The notes below the pieces were generated by a model that searched no databases, had not been told where the DNA came from, and worked only from the letters and a program-made list of their open reading frames with translations. A program made the position numbers and the translations under genes. A stretch of 64,000 nt of DNA from Clarkia xantiana subsp. parviflora (Eukaryota; Streptophyta; Magnoliopsida; Myrtales; Onagraceae): the NCBI GenBank assembly GCA_036873135.1, contig JAPTYO010000002.1:35455452-35519451 (forward strand), written 5' to 3'. Positions 43,601-54,290 of this stretch are shown here, piece by piece (the first letter of the stretch is position 1; each line of letters starts with the position of its first letter).

Positions 43601-43997
43601 TGATGGATCATGCTCGTCGAGGTTCCGATCTTGGATGAATTTTGTCTAGTCGAGATCGTTTTCTTTGTTCATTCCACTCTTCTTGCTCTTTCTCTCGTTT
43701 ACCTGCAAAAGGGGTAAGCTGGGGGTCTCCGGCGAACCCTCTCTTATGCTAAAATGAGAGTTCGGTTTTAGAGAGAAAATGTTCTAGAGAGAGGTCAGGG
43801 CCTTCAAGTGAAATCTAGTTGTAAATGAAGAATATGAGGCCCTATTTATGAGGATTGTTCTCGGGAGGGACTAATCCGGACAGATGTTCTCGGGAGGACT
43901 AGCGCGTATTTTCCGATCTCGGCCACTTACCATATTCGGGATCGACGGTGCAACCAAGTCGAGTCTTAGTGAGATCCAATTGGGTGTACATCCATCA
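43601..43997 (-). mobile_element. 5' LTR of the minus-strand Tat copy
   Basis: 397 bp on the minus strand, TGATGGATGTACACCCAATT...GATCCATCA. The start matches the other Tat LTR at 52292 (TGATGGATATATGCCCAATT). It has a TATA-like CTCATAAATAGGGCC near 43850 and the Tat R-region motif GCATAAGAGAGGG near 43745. Confidence 0.8.
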
Positions 43998-44481
43998 CTA
44001 ACAAATAATTCATTTGAACTCAAATAGTTGGCAGGTGTATCAGAATATCACATCCAGTCTCTTTAAACCATACACTATACTGAATCCTTTTCTCCGAGAA
44101 TCTATCTTTACCCTTCACTTTATCAATAACATAAAAAATGAATGCTGCACCTTAACTTGCAGATAAACAAAACTTTCATCTCATCTTGAAACAATTTAAA
44201 TATAATTTTTTCACGAATTGTTTCACAGAAATTTTGGCAATCATAAAAAAAAATGTATATATGTTGAATTAAGAGCCATAATAGAGATGGGATTTAGCAG
44301 GCTAGACCAATCGACCGACCAAGCTGTGTTGATTAGTAATAGACAGGATTAACATTAACTAGTACCTTGTTTCTTTGTTCTGTTTACCTTGTCAAGAATA
44401 AATGAAGCCATGATCATTATCAACCACATCACCCTACAGAAAGAAGAATGGTGCAAACTTAGAAATATGAGACATAGCAAG
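43998..44481. other. Spacer between the Tat LTR and the kinase 3' end
   Basis: AT-rich, no coding frame supported. The part next to 44482 should contain the kinase 3' UTR. No partner LTR or target duplication could be placed on this side. Confidence 0.5.
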
Positions 44482-46041
44482 CTATGAAGAAGTAGCCCTA
44501 TGGCCAACAATACATGGTGAAAAGCATCGAAATACAGGGCGACTAAGAGACGGTTTGAAGGATGTGAAGAAATCGGGATTGTGGTTGAGTGACTCTGTGT
44601 AGCCTTCAAGAATAAACACTATCTCGTCAAAATGAGGCCGTTTTTTGGGATTAGTCGACCAACAACGACATATGAGTTGTTTAAATGCTGCGGGACATTG
44701 GGGCGGTAGTGGGGGCCTAGCATTCTGCAACATAAGAGGAAGAACACAGCATGAACATTCATAAATCTAAATAATGAATGGTTTACATTTTGTAGGTATG
44801 GATGAGATAATTTATTTATAGGTACCTTTTGACAGACTGCAAAGGCGGCTTGTTCGGGAGTCATATCATGGAAGGGTGTCAAAGCGGTGAAAAGCTCCCA
44901 CAAAACAATGCCGAAGCTATAAACATCGACCTTCTTAGTATGGTGTTTGTCGTTGATCATCTCAGGGGCCATCCAACGGTAAGTGCTGGTGAATCCCTTG
45001 GAGTTGGAGGTCTTGAGCTGGGATTCCAGGCATGAGATTCCAAAGTCTGCAACCTTAACAACCATATCTTGGCCGAGCAGGAGATTCTCAGACTTGAGAT
45101 CCCGGTGAAGGATGCCTTGGGAGTGAAGGTATTGCATCCCATGGGCAATGTCTAGAGCTAGTTTGAGGACTAGGTTGAGTGGGAGTGAGTAAGGCTGTTG
45201 TTGGTGTAGGTATTTCCTCAGTGACCCTCCACACATGTACTCCATTATGATGCAGAACACTGGTGCTTTCTTGCATGCTCCAACAAACTGCACTTACACA
45301 ACCACCAGCTAGCTCATATTCTTCTTATCAAACACAACAACAATACTGCTTGCTAGCTGCATACTTAATTTGTCAAATTCAGCACTGAAAAGATTCTGCA
45401 TTCCTTTATTGAGAATAATTAAAATTCAAAATTAGGTGGCAAAATCACAATAATACTTCCTTGATGTAACAAACCCGAAAATCATGTGAACAATTTCATA
45501 AGACAAATATGCATGCCCTAAACCCATCTCCGTCCGATTCAGAATTCTTTAAAAACTGCAACTTTAATGTAGGTATGAGTTGACTTACAGTGATGATATT
45601 AGGATGGTTCAAGCGGAAAAGCAGAGCAACCTCGGAAGTAAACTGCTGCTCCAACAAGACAGCTAAATCCTCGTCTTCCTCAGGCTGGCTCACAATCTTA
45701 ATAGCCACATCCCTCTGCTTGTACATTCCTCTGTAGATCCTGCTATGCCGCCCTGACGCGAATTTGCTTCCTATGAAGAGCTCCGACATGTCGGCGCTCC
45801 ACCCAGCCTCACCTTCCCCTTTGATCGCCGCCCCGTACGAAACCAAGTACTTGGACCAAGATACTGCCCTTCTGTACTCTCCCAGTGACAGCCTCCTCCC
45901 CAATTTCCCATTGTTGGAGATTTGCTTAAACAACTGGAATTTCTTCATACCCAACCTACTAATGCTGCACACACTGCTTTTTCTATCCTTCTTCAACCTA
46001 AAAACTTCAACTTTCGGTCCCTGTATAAGTAAGAGTGACAA
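44482..46041 (-). CDS. Raf-like (group C MAPKKK-type) protein kinase
   Basis: Three coding exons: 46041-45589, 45287-44826 and 44724-44482. All are joined in phase 0 at canonical sites (ACT/GTAAGT, GTGCAG/TTT; AAG/GTACCT, TTGCAG/AAT), giving 385 aa. Features: glycine loop IGSKFASGRHSRIYRG (90-105), VAIK lysine K115, alpha-C glutamate E137, HRDLKSEN with D214, DFG at D232, and MAPE at 257-260. The C-lobe ends with RCWSTNPKKRPHFDEI, and a short 40-residue tail follows. Every catalytic motif is intact. The WSADMSELFIG lead-in and K-S-E-N catalytic loop are typical of plant Raf-like group C dual-specificity kinases, some of which act in stomatal CO2 and ABA signalling; which one this is cannot be said. 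The start is uncertain: TTATACAG/GGACC just inside the frame looks like an acceptor, so the true first exon may lie upstream, with Met32 another candidate. Confidence 0.9.
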
Positions 46042-46747
46042 TATTTTAGTGAGAGAAAGCTTTGGTGGCTAAACAATGGCGTTATGATAGATAGGAATAG
46101 GATCTCTTCTTCTTCAGTGTTGTACTACTGTCCTGTCCTGTAAGCTACAAAATTTTATTATTATTATAATTATAAATAAATAAATAAACACAAATACGTT
46201 ACATTACATTCATAACGTGCGAAGATCCGCAAGTGAGGAGACAAACGGGTCATGCTGATAATGACTCCTCCAACCAGCACCGTCTTCACAAACGACCTCG
46301 CCTTTCCAGTTAACTACCAAACTGCCATCCATCCTCTTCTTCTGTTTCTGCTTCTGTGGCTCTGCGCTAACCGGCCACATATATATATATATAATACATA
46401 CATTATATGAGATGTTTTTATTTGGATAGGGAATGACATAATTTTGCTCTAACTTAACTAATCGCCTTTTTTTTTCTTTCTGCTTTAGCCTAACTGCAAT
46501 AACTAGTTAATTAACTTAATAAATAAACAGATTTTTTTTGGTAAATATAAATAAACAGATTATTAGATAGAAAGAGTAATACTTGCTATCTGTATTATTT
46601 ATAATATCAGATTTCTTATATGGAATATGTATATATATGCTAAATACCGTAATTATATCAGATAATAATAATAATAATAATAATAATTTTTATATATCAG
46701 AACGAGTGGGTACAGTACCGACTATCAGAGATTGAGGTAGCCAACTC
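46042..46747 (-). promoter_or_regulatory. Upstream region of the kinase, with a small ORF at 46380-46210
   Basis: A 56-codon minus-strand frame, ATG at 46380 and TGA at 46210, begins MWPVSAEPQKQKQKK and contains SLVVNWKGEVVCEDGAGW. Its composition is protein-like in a region that is otherwise AT-rich. It could be a first coding exon of the kinase, an upstream ORF, or chance. The rest holds A/T-rich sequence and an (ATA)n microsatellite at about 46662-46685. Confidence 0.4.
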
Positions 46748-47193
46748 TGTTAGCTGGATTTACCATTTTTATGCAAGTGAACACTTCAGTGGTTATATAA
46801 AGTGTTTTACCAATTAAGTTTCGTAGATAAATTATTTTAGGTTAAAATATCTTTTGGTACAGCTGAAGCCGGTGGTCTTTAGCCGGTGCGGATTTCTTGT
46901 AATTGGTATGGTCCATGTATTAAGGTGCAGTGATTCAATCGTGAACTTTGTATTTGTCAAGAACTTATTTGAGTCTATTTATTTGTTTTGTTCCTAAACA
47001 ATTGTGGTTGCAAGATTATGGTGTAATCTTGATTTACTTTATTAGGGATTAGGTATTTAGGGGTGATGAACACCAAATCGAGTAACTGTTCACATGATCC
47101 CTTATTTTTGGGTGTTGCTCTGCTGGTGTTTCGTTGCTCTTCTCCTTTTCTCTCCAACCTTAATCACTTTCGTTTTGCACATGGTATCAAAGC
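46748..47193 (+). mobile_element. Candidate copia LTR with primer-binding site (46748-47181 / 47182-47193)
   Basis: TGTTAGCTGGATTTACC at 46748, a TATA-like TTATATAAAG at 46792, and an end TTTTGCACA at 47181 directly followed by TGGTATCAAAGC, a good initiator-Met site. It is unrelated to the CGGCCGAA copia LTRs elsewhere in the window. There is no second copy to prove the boundaries. Confidence 0.5.
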
Positions 47194-47987
47194 TACCGAA
47201 GCTCTGATTGCTTCGTCGATCCGCCACGCCTCTACCGCTGCTCTTAGATTGTGGTATTCTCTAATCTCTGTTGTGGTTGATCTCTGTCTTTAAGGACGAC
47301 TGTTCGTCTTCTGGATTCTAGTGATTTCTCTGTGATTATGTTACGACTTTCTTAAAAATGTCGTGCTTTACGAAGCGCTTCTTTTTCTTATAACGATTGC
47401 GACGTTTCGTTTCCTCTTGTTTGTGATTAAGACGTTCCGTCTTTTTTCAAGCAGAAAATGATTTTTTTCGAAGAGTGCTTTTCTGATTCAATTTATTTAG
47501 GATCTCACGATTTCAGATATGACTATGGTAGATCTGTGATGATTACGCTCTTTTCAGAGTTTTCCTGATGCATGCATGCATGTTTCTGGTGACGATTCGT
47601 ATGAATCAAAGGTTTAGTTAACGATTCAAGTGTTCCTTTAATTGCATGCATGTTTATCCTGTGACGATTCTTATGAATTTGAGGTATGTATCTTTCTTAT
47701 TTCTGGATTAGTATGTCAAACCTTATTTTCTCTTTCATATATATACAGACGACAAAATCAATCCTATAATGCAATTCCAATATATACGGACGACTACGAT
47801 AACACAAGGTATGAAATACTACTAACAAGTTATCATGCATTTTCACTACGATCATGTCAGGTCTAGACGACAAAATTCCAAGCAAGGAGAATATAAACAA
47901 AGCTTCAAGGGTCAACTCCCAGAGCAACCCCAACTCAAAACACGAGAACCAAAATCTATGTACAAGAGTTTGACACACTCATGACAA
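47194..47987. other. Leader-like sequence, no gene seen
   Basis: Follows the candidate PBS. Rich in TTCGT/ACGATT words, with two copies of a GCATGCATG...GTGACGATTC segment near 47571 and 47643. Short frames have no recognisable homology. The end joins the 3' part of the second Tat antisense gene. Confidence 0.4.
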
Positions 47988-50110
47988 TCAACCTGACGCC
48001 ACTCGCGAGGTGTCATCATCTACAGCTTGCCCGGGGGAAACCTCCATGATCTCAGCAGAGGTGATAACAAGGTCGATACCATCATCATCACCAAACAACA
48101 CCTCATAGTTGGCCTCCTCAAGCGTCAAACGACGCAAAGCGTTAACATGTCCGACAACATAATTCGCGTAAGGACCCAACTTGTCAAAAGTGAAGTCGGA
48201 GGCAAGAACACTCACACTACAGATGTAGTCCTCTGCAAATTCTCCCATAAGCTTATAAGACTTCACCTTAGCGGCGGCATCAACCGCACTAACAAAGGCA
48301 GGAGTAGTTGGATATTCAGCAAGTCCCTCCTCCTTGCCAGCCTTAAAGCCCTCCTCACGTGCAGCACGTAACGCTACCTCATGCGCGTTAACGTCCTCTG
48401 TAATCTTCTTCTCAAGTGCAACAATCTCTGCCTGAAGCTCGTCAAGTCGAGCCCGACGGGAGTTGTAACGAGCCTCAAAATCCGCGGCCTTCGAGTTAAG
48501 AGTGCACACCCTCTCCTTGGATTGAGCAAGCTCATGACGAACAGCGTCACACTTCTCAACTGCAGCTTGCTTCTCGCTCGTAAGCTCCATCACAAAGGAC
48601 GACATGTTCACCATGTCGGCAACGACCTAAGAACAACGAAAAAATAAACAAGGCATAAAGGTGTCATAACAATGCATGCTTTCATACAAATAACGAAAAA
48701 GAGAAGATTGATTCTCACAGAAGCGAATCGAGTTAAGGCACCCTCAACATAAGCTTGTTCCTCTTCATCAGTCGATAGTCGAATACGTCGATCGCCAGGA
48801 GGAACGCACCTCTACAGCACTTGTACTCCTACCTTCGGAATGCTAAGTTTAGATTCCTTAGAAAATTGAGGACCTCCGGTAGCAAAAGGTGTCCAGTCAC
48901 TCCCAGAAATGTCGCCCTCCAAAGGACGAATCAGGTTAGCACGACCAAGTGCTGAGAGCGCTATGAAGTAAACAACAATAGAAATATGGAAACAACAATC
49001 AAAATAAGGCAAGGATAGCAAAAGAAAGAAACACGCGACATATACCTCGACGAGGAGTACGCTCCTCCACGGGTTGGTCCCTCGACCGGGGAGGGGGGGC
49101 AGAAGGCGCCTCAGTGCGACCTTCCACTCCTTTTCCTCTCCAGAAAGAAGGAATTTGGCTTGTCGCACCGACCTTAGCGAGCTTAGGGTCACTCGAGGCA
49201 CGCGCCGCCGCGTTGGATCTCTTAGCAGGAATGCTGGAGTATGGATCAGGAACAACGCGCTCAGTCACGAGTGTCGAACGACCTACAAACAAAATCAAGA
49301 TAAGAACAAGAACTTGGAAGAATAGTAAGTCAAAAGAAAATCATAAGGAAACATCCTACCCATCAATCCCTTGTCGCGGCCATCAGCCTCCACAACATGT
49401 GTTGTACCCCAAGTAGTGCCAACATCACACACGAAGAAGTATTGATGCCGCCAATGAGAGCTGGAACGGTCAGCCTTCCCAGCAAGCCAGACATAACTAT
49501 CCCACTCTGCGTCTCCAAGCCCAAGTGTGGCAAACCCCTTCTCTTGTAGACAAGGCCAACGCATCTTCATGCCACACAACCCCGTTACGTCCGGACGCAG
49601 GAGTTGGTAGAAACACCAGAAGATAACCGTAGAGTAATGCCACGACTGCTGGTGAAACAATACTCGGAAACAAGTTCACACACGGAGCCCAGCAGGCGCA
49701 AGATCTAATGGCGAGATCTGATAAAATTGGCCAAGATCAACCAGGTCCGGACAATAAGGAAAGCGTAAGCCTTCCCGAATCTGCCCTAAGTAAACAGCGG
49801 ACAAATCGTCAGAAGGCACAGTAGGTTGTCCTGGGGTAACTCCCGGAAGTACGTCGTAAGGGAATAAAACTTCCAAGTATGGACAGAGTCCGGAGGAAGA
49901 TGCATATAACATATATCGCTCTTCATTTATTCGGTTGTTACAAAAGTACTGGGTCACCTCTTTCGTCTCTATCTCGGCTGCAGACTCCAAGGTGTGATCA
50001 GTGTCAGCCCCTTACTCACTATCCAAATACGCTATCAAATTGGCCTCTAACTCGCCGCCGACATCTGAACATAAAGTAACGCACGGGGTAGGAATGGGAG
50101 ACTTACTCAT
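47988..50110 (-). pseudogene. Second Tat antisense multi-exon gene (aORF)
   Basis: ATG at 50110 (MSKSPIPTP), then EGLRFPYCPDLVDLGQFYQISPL near 49750-49700, matching RFPFCGNLVEMCEYY of the copy at 35300. FHQQSWHYSTVIFWCFYQLL (49655-49595) parallels its LRLFRTFYG segment. Exon-like blocks follow at about 49298-49047 (RSTLVTERVVPDPYSS to TPRR, donor GTATAT) and 48946-48840. The intron 48718-48627 (GTGAGA...TTCTTAG) joins in phase 0 to the last exon (48626-47988), a coiled coil of about 210 residues with ELTSEKQAAVEKCDAVRHEL. That intron sits at the same place as 33666-33588 in the other element. A TAA near 50015 and frameshifts near 49680 and 49500 disable it. Antisense to its Tat element. Confidence 0.7.
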
Positions 50111-50498
50111 ATATCTCAGATCAGCTACAAGCGTGAACTCAAAGAAGCCGTTCGAACAACCTAACCTGCAAAAGCAGATAACAACTTGATCAGCGCACGT
50201 GTATGTGACAACTACCTATACGAGCACTAAGCAACAAACAATCTCCACATGGAGACAACCACATATCTATAGACTTGTTAGTCTCTATACATCACATAGC
50301 GAACATCCCCCTAAGGGGGCAACTCTATGTCGACATGGGTCTCGTCCCGACACTTACGTGCGTTATGCGATCTACGCGCGACTACATGACACTATGCCTT
50401 TTCTTAAGGTAACAAGTGTGAATATGATCATAGCACTAACGTCTATACTTGCATGTATCTTCTAATAAATACAGGTCTACCACATGTATATTGGTATC
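50111..50498. other. Upstream part of the Tat antisense gene
   Basis: On the minus strand GCTTTTGCAG/GTTAGG near 50170 looks like an acceptor that would open the exon containing the ATG at 50110. No coding sequence is otherwise supported. It borders the 62-bp array. Confidence 0.4.
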
Positions 50499-51056
50499 AA
50501 GGAATATTTTCTAAGTGTTCCACCATGTCGTCAGTCGACAGATAACAAGCGTCGACTATTAAGGAATATTTTCTAAGTGTTCCACCATGACAGCAGTTGA
50601 CAGATAACAAGCGTCGACTATCAAGGAATATTTTCTAAGTGTTCCACTATGTCGGCAGTCGACAGATAACAAGCGTCGACTATCAAGGAATATTTTCTAA
50701 GTGTTCCACCATGTCGACAGTCGACAGATAACAAGCGTCGACTATCAAGGAATATTTTCTAAGTGTTCCACCATGTCAGCAGTCGACAGATAACAAGCGT
50801 CGACTATCAGGGAATATTTTCTAAGTGTTTTACTATGTCGGCAGTCGACAGATAACAAGCGTCGACTATCAATGAATATTTTCTAAGTGTTCCACCATGT
50901 CAGCAGTCAATAGATAACAAGCGTCGACTATCAAGGAATATTTTCTAAGTGTTATACTATGTCGGCAGTCGACAGGTAACAATTATCGACTATCAAAAAA
51001 TATTTTCTAAGTGTTCTACTATGGTAGCAGATGACAGCCGACAGACGACAAACGAT
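50499..51056. repeat. Tandem array, 62-bp unit, 9 copies
   Basis: Copies begin at 50499, 50561, 50623, 50685, 50747, 50809, 50871, 50933 and 50995, an exact 62-bp period. Each has AAGGAATATTTTCTAAGTGT, then CACCATGTCGGCAGTCGACA, then GATAACAAGCGTCGACTATC. The last copy is decayed and one more degenerate trace follows near 51085. Lies within the second Tat element. Confidence 0.95.
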
Positions 51057-52291
51057 AAATGTCAAGTAGTAAACACCAACCATCAAGAAATATTCTCTAA
51101 GTGTTTTATCATAAAGGAGATGACAATGATCAACTATCAACAATCAACAACAAGCATGTTCGAACACTATCTACATCATGGTTTAACATGTCGACAACAA
51201 TCACTATGCATGAGGGAAGTCTTACTACATACAATTACATTTATAAATTTTCAGCACTTAGCCAAAATTTTGGCCGATTTGTGGAACTAACCTCTTGTAG
51301 GAATTTTATCAAACACCTCGTGGGCATACTAGAGTAATCAATTTCAAGAAACAATCAAGATCCAATTGAGCCTAAATAAGGTTGCGAATTTTTTAGCCAT
51401 ACTCGGAATTGGACTCACCACGAGGTGACGCCGGAAAGCTGCCTTCCGCCGACAAAGTCGCCCGCCACCGTCACGCGTCGTTGTCGATGTCACGCGCCGC
51501 CGTTCTCTGCCGCGCCGTGGCCTCCTCCTCCTGCAGGAAATCTCGCCGGTGGTGATGGTTTGATGGCTGCCCGGGAATTGCTTGGTCTTCAAATATTTGG
51601 CCTCCAAATTTTCCACACCAAAGTTTATTCTTCTCCAAGAAATGAGAGTGCTCCTAAAAACTATTAAGTGTGACGGTTTATGGGAATTCTCTCTCCTATT
51701 TTCACTAATAGTGTTTGATCCTATAGGTAATCCTTGATCCCTCTCTAATTTCTACAAGTTTTTAGTGGCATGACTAAGTGTTTTTACATCCTCGTTACAA
51801 CACACGTCATTTTTAGACTCGACATGTGCAATCATACTCATGTGTTATGTATACATGATTTGTTTATCTTAAGACATGATCCATGTTTTCATCATCACAT
51901 AGTCGATTGCATGATTTTATTATTAATAACACGTCATCACATCATGTGCATCTGTATCATCACACTCTTCACGTTCATGTCTGGTACGTCCGTTACTAAC
52001 ACATTCATGATTAGTATGTTCTTATGCATGTCAACATCCATGAACATGATTACATAAATTTATAACTCGTCGCATATGTTTGTCGTATATATATGCATAT
52101 CTGTTACACTAATCCTGTCAGCAGATATCAAATACTCGCCAAGAAAAATAAAGTTAGGCGAAATCAAGGCCTGCGTGCCCAACCGACAACAAACCATCGC
52201 CTGAGGTCAGTATCGGGCACAAATTGGGCATGTATCTTATCTTAAAATAGAGTCAATTAAAGGTCAAACCATTATTTGACTCGGGGGCAAG
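51057..52291. other. Tat 3' internal region, possible antisense first exon, and polypurine tract
   Basis: On the minus strand 51616-51421 forms an Arg-rich frame ending at CTCGTG/GTGAGTCC, a possible 5' exon of the antisense gene whose intron would then span the 62-bp array. 51700-52278 is non-coding with many ATCATG words. It ends in the purine tract GACTCGGGGGCAAG (52278-52291), the same type as TTGGGGGCAAA before the LTR at 36162. Confidence 0.5.
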
Positions 52292-52930
52292 TGATGGATA
52301 TATGCCCAATTCGGGTTCGTATTTACATTCCGGACTTCGCAAACACGTCAAAATCACAGAAACCGTCAAAATACGCTACCGCGGTACAAAACGATCCGGA
52401 CGCGCAACACACGCTTCTGGATTGCCTTGGCAATCCGGACACCTCCGGATTGCCGTGGACGACCCGGATCACGCCAGGATCGTCCGAACCCGACTTGACC
52501 CGAGTCATCGTTTGCAGCGTGCGTATTTCATTTGTGTTCTCACACCAAGTTACATTTTTCTAATAGCCAACCTTTATCAAACCAGACGACGGTTCACACT
52601 TTCCTTTAAACCGGCGTCGAACCGCACAAAAATCGGGATCAGTTCTAAGGTTGCCTATAAATAGGGAGCCTAGGCCATCCATTTTAATTTACATTCACTG
52701 GAGATTGGCTTAAGAGCTCTGAATTCTCTCTAGCTTTCTCTCTCTAGAATTCTCATTTTAGCATCGGAGAGGGCTCAGCCGGCACCCCCCCCCTTTGTGC
52801 TGGTTACTGCCCCTGTGTGCAGGCCCGGATGACAAGCTTGAAGTTATGAGCGTGGAGTTGAAGGGCCGAACACAGCGAACAAATTGAAGATTCGTTGAGT
52901 CCGTTACATCAAGCGGGTTCGGACGAAACA
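52292..52930 (+). mobile_element. 3' LTR of the second Tat element
   Basis: TGATGGATATATGCCCAATT...GGACGAAACA. TATA-like GCCTATAAATAGGGAGCC at 52650, then GCATCGGAGAGGG at 52762, identical to 28899 in the other Tat LTR, then a C-rich run. The right edge at 52930 is inferred from the CA end and the start of copia-like sequence. Confidence 0.75.
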
Positions 52931-52975
52931 ATGATGATCACCACTGAATAGCTGGAACATCTGGCAAGGACCATA

Positions 52976-53362
52976 GTGAGGTCTCAGCATCCTGAACATG
53001 AGGCTGAGATCATGGAAAATGTTGCATCCTCTGTAATAAGTATGCCTTGCATTCGCTACAATTTTAGTGATTGTCGTGATTGGATTTTATACACTGGTGC
53101 TACTCATCACATGTCTTGTCGGTCAGATTGGTTGATTAATGTTGAATCCCTTAACTCTAATGTACAATTTCCCAATGGTATTAAGTCTAATGTTGCTGGA
53201 ATTTGTAATTTTAAACTTGGCCCTAATAGAATTTTCATAGATGTGAATTATCTTCCTGAATTTAAATACAACTTGATATTTGTTGCTATGTTGACTAAGG
53301 ACTTATCTTGCTCAATCATTTTTTACCCCAATTTTGTCATCGTGATAAGGTTCTTGATCTGA
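52976..53362 (+). pseudogene. Copia protease-region fragment, active site lost
   Basis: About 120 residues: DWILYTGATHHMSC, then VQFPNGIKSNVAGI and EFKYNLIFVAMLTKDLSCSIIF, the protease and pre-integrase region of a copia pol. The catalytic DTGA/DSGA is YTGA here (TAC at about 53089-53091). The frame then decays. It may continue the candidate copia element that begins at 46748, with the Tat element inserted between. Confidence 0.75.
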
Positions 53363-53399
53363 AGGTCGCGTGTTCGATCCATGCACATCGCACAGATAG

Positions 53400-54290
53400 T
53401 CAATATTTGTGAGTCATGCCGAACACCACATCTAAAAAAATTCACGAGTGAATCACATCAAATTATCTATCTCTGAATAAAACCTTTTACAACTTTATAT
53501 ACATGACATAAGAGGCGTACTTGAGATACACTTTATCAATGGTGCTTTGACCTAACATATATTCGTTTAGGACCTTTGCGGTTCGGTTCTATCCATGATA
53601 TACGGAAATCATGGTTGACTTCCCTCGATGTCCTGTTGTGATTCCTGAAGTTGGTTTCCCTTTTGCCCTAGTTACTGCACTTGAATAGACTAATGGTATA
53701 CTTAATTGATTCAATTAAGTAAGTGAGCCCAATCATCGCCAGACAACCGTTAAAGGGGGATACCTCTTTAATATGAGAAATATTCTTCTCCATGTTAACC
53801 TTTCACGCTAAAGGTCTCGAGAGGCTTTTACACCAACATCCATGGAAACAAGATCATCATTCTCAACCAAAACATTTCTAGCTTCAACAGCCTTGATTCC
53901 ACCGAAGTGGATGCAAAGGGAACACCAAAGTTGTAATGTTGTCAGTTGCAATTGAAGTCTTCTTCAACCCCTTTATCCAAGGTTGAAATTATCACCACAT
54001 ACGTTTTCAGATCATCAAAGAACCTGCTCCCATGATTGGGAAACGGACTACCACATTCATCCGTAGGTGTCCTCTCCGCTCTCGGAATCGTAGTAGAGAG
54101 GGGTTGAAAACATACTCCTTCCATTCATCATATCATACACCGTTAAGATTGCGAGGAATATTGAAATGCACTCTATCAGCCATATAAATTCACACATTGA
54201 CGAACTATGTGACAATCAGGGAGACAATTTAAAACATTTTAAAAAATAGAATTGCTTACATCGGATATCTAAGAGGTAGAAGGCGAACAA
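53400..54290 (-). pseudogene. Copia gag-like unit with intron-like boundaries, copy B
   Basis: Minus strand: a leader exon ends ATATCCGAT/GTAAGCAATTC (near 54262). An ATG follows near 54181 (MADRVHFNIPRNLNG, then YDEWKEYV), then in another frame LDKGVEEDFN and VESRLLKLEMF, which align with copy A at 62400-62340. A second donor-like CTCAA/GTACGCC (near 53527) and acceptor TTTTTTTAG (near 53432) parallel copy A. Several stops. The gag assignment rests on the position between leader and pol and on the LHLW-type motif of copy A. Confidence 0.5.

Noticed and set aside
50499..51056. CRISPR-like regular array
   Set aside because: The whole 62-bp unit repeats; there are no unique spacers, and the setting is a plant retroelement.
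53355..53385. tRNA B-box-like GTGTTCGATCC
   Set aside because: No matching A box, acceptor stem or cloverleaf can be drawn around it, and it lies in copia-derived sequence; at most a chance match or an old SINE trace.
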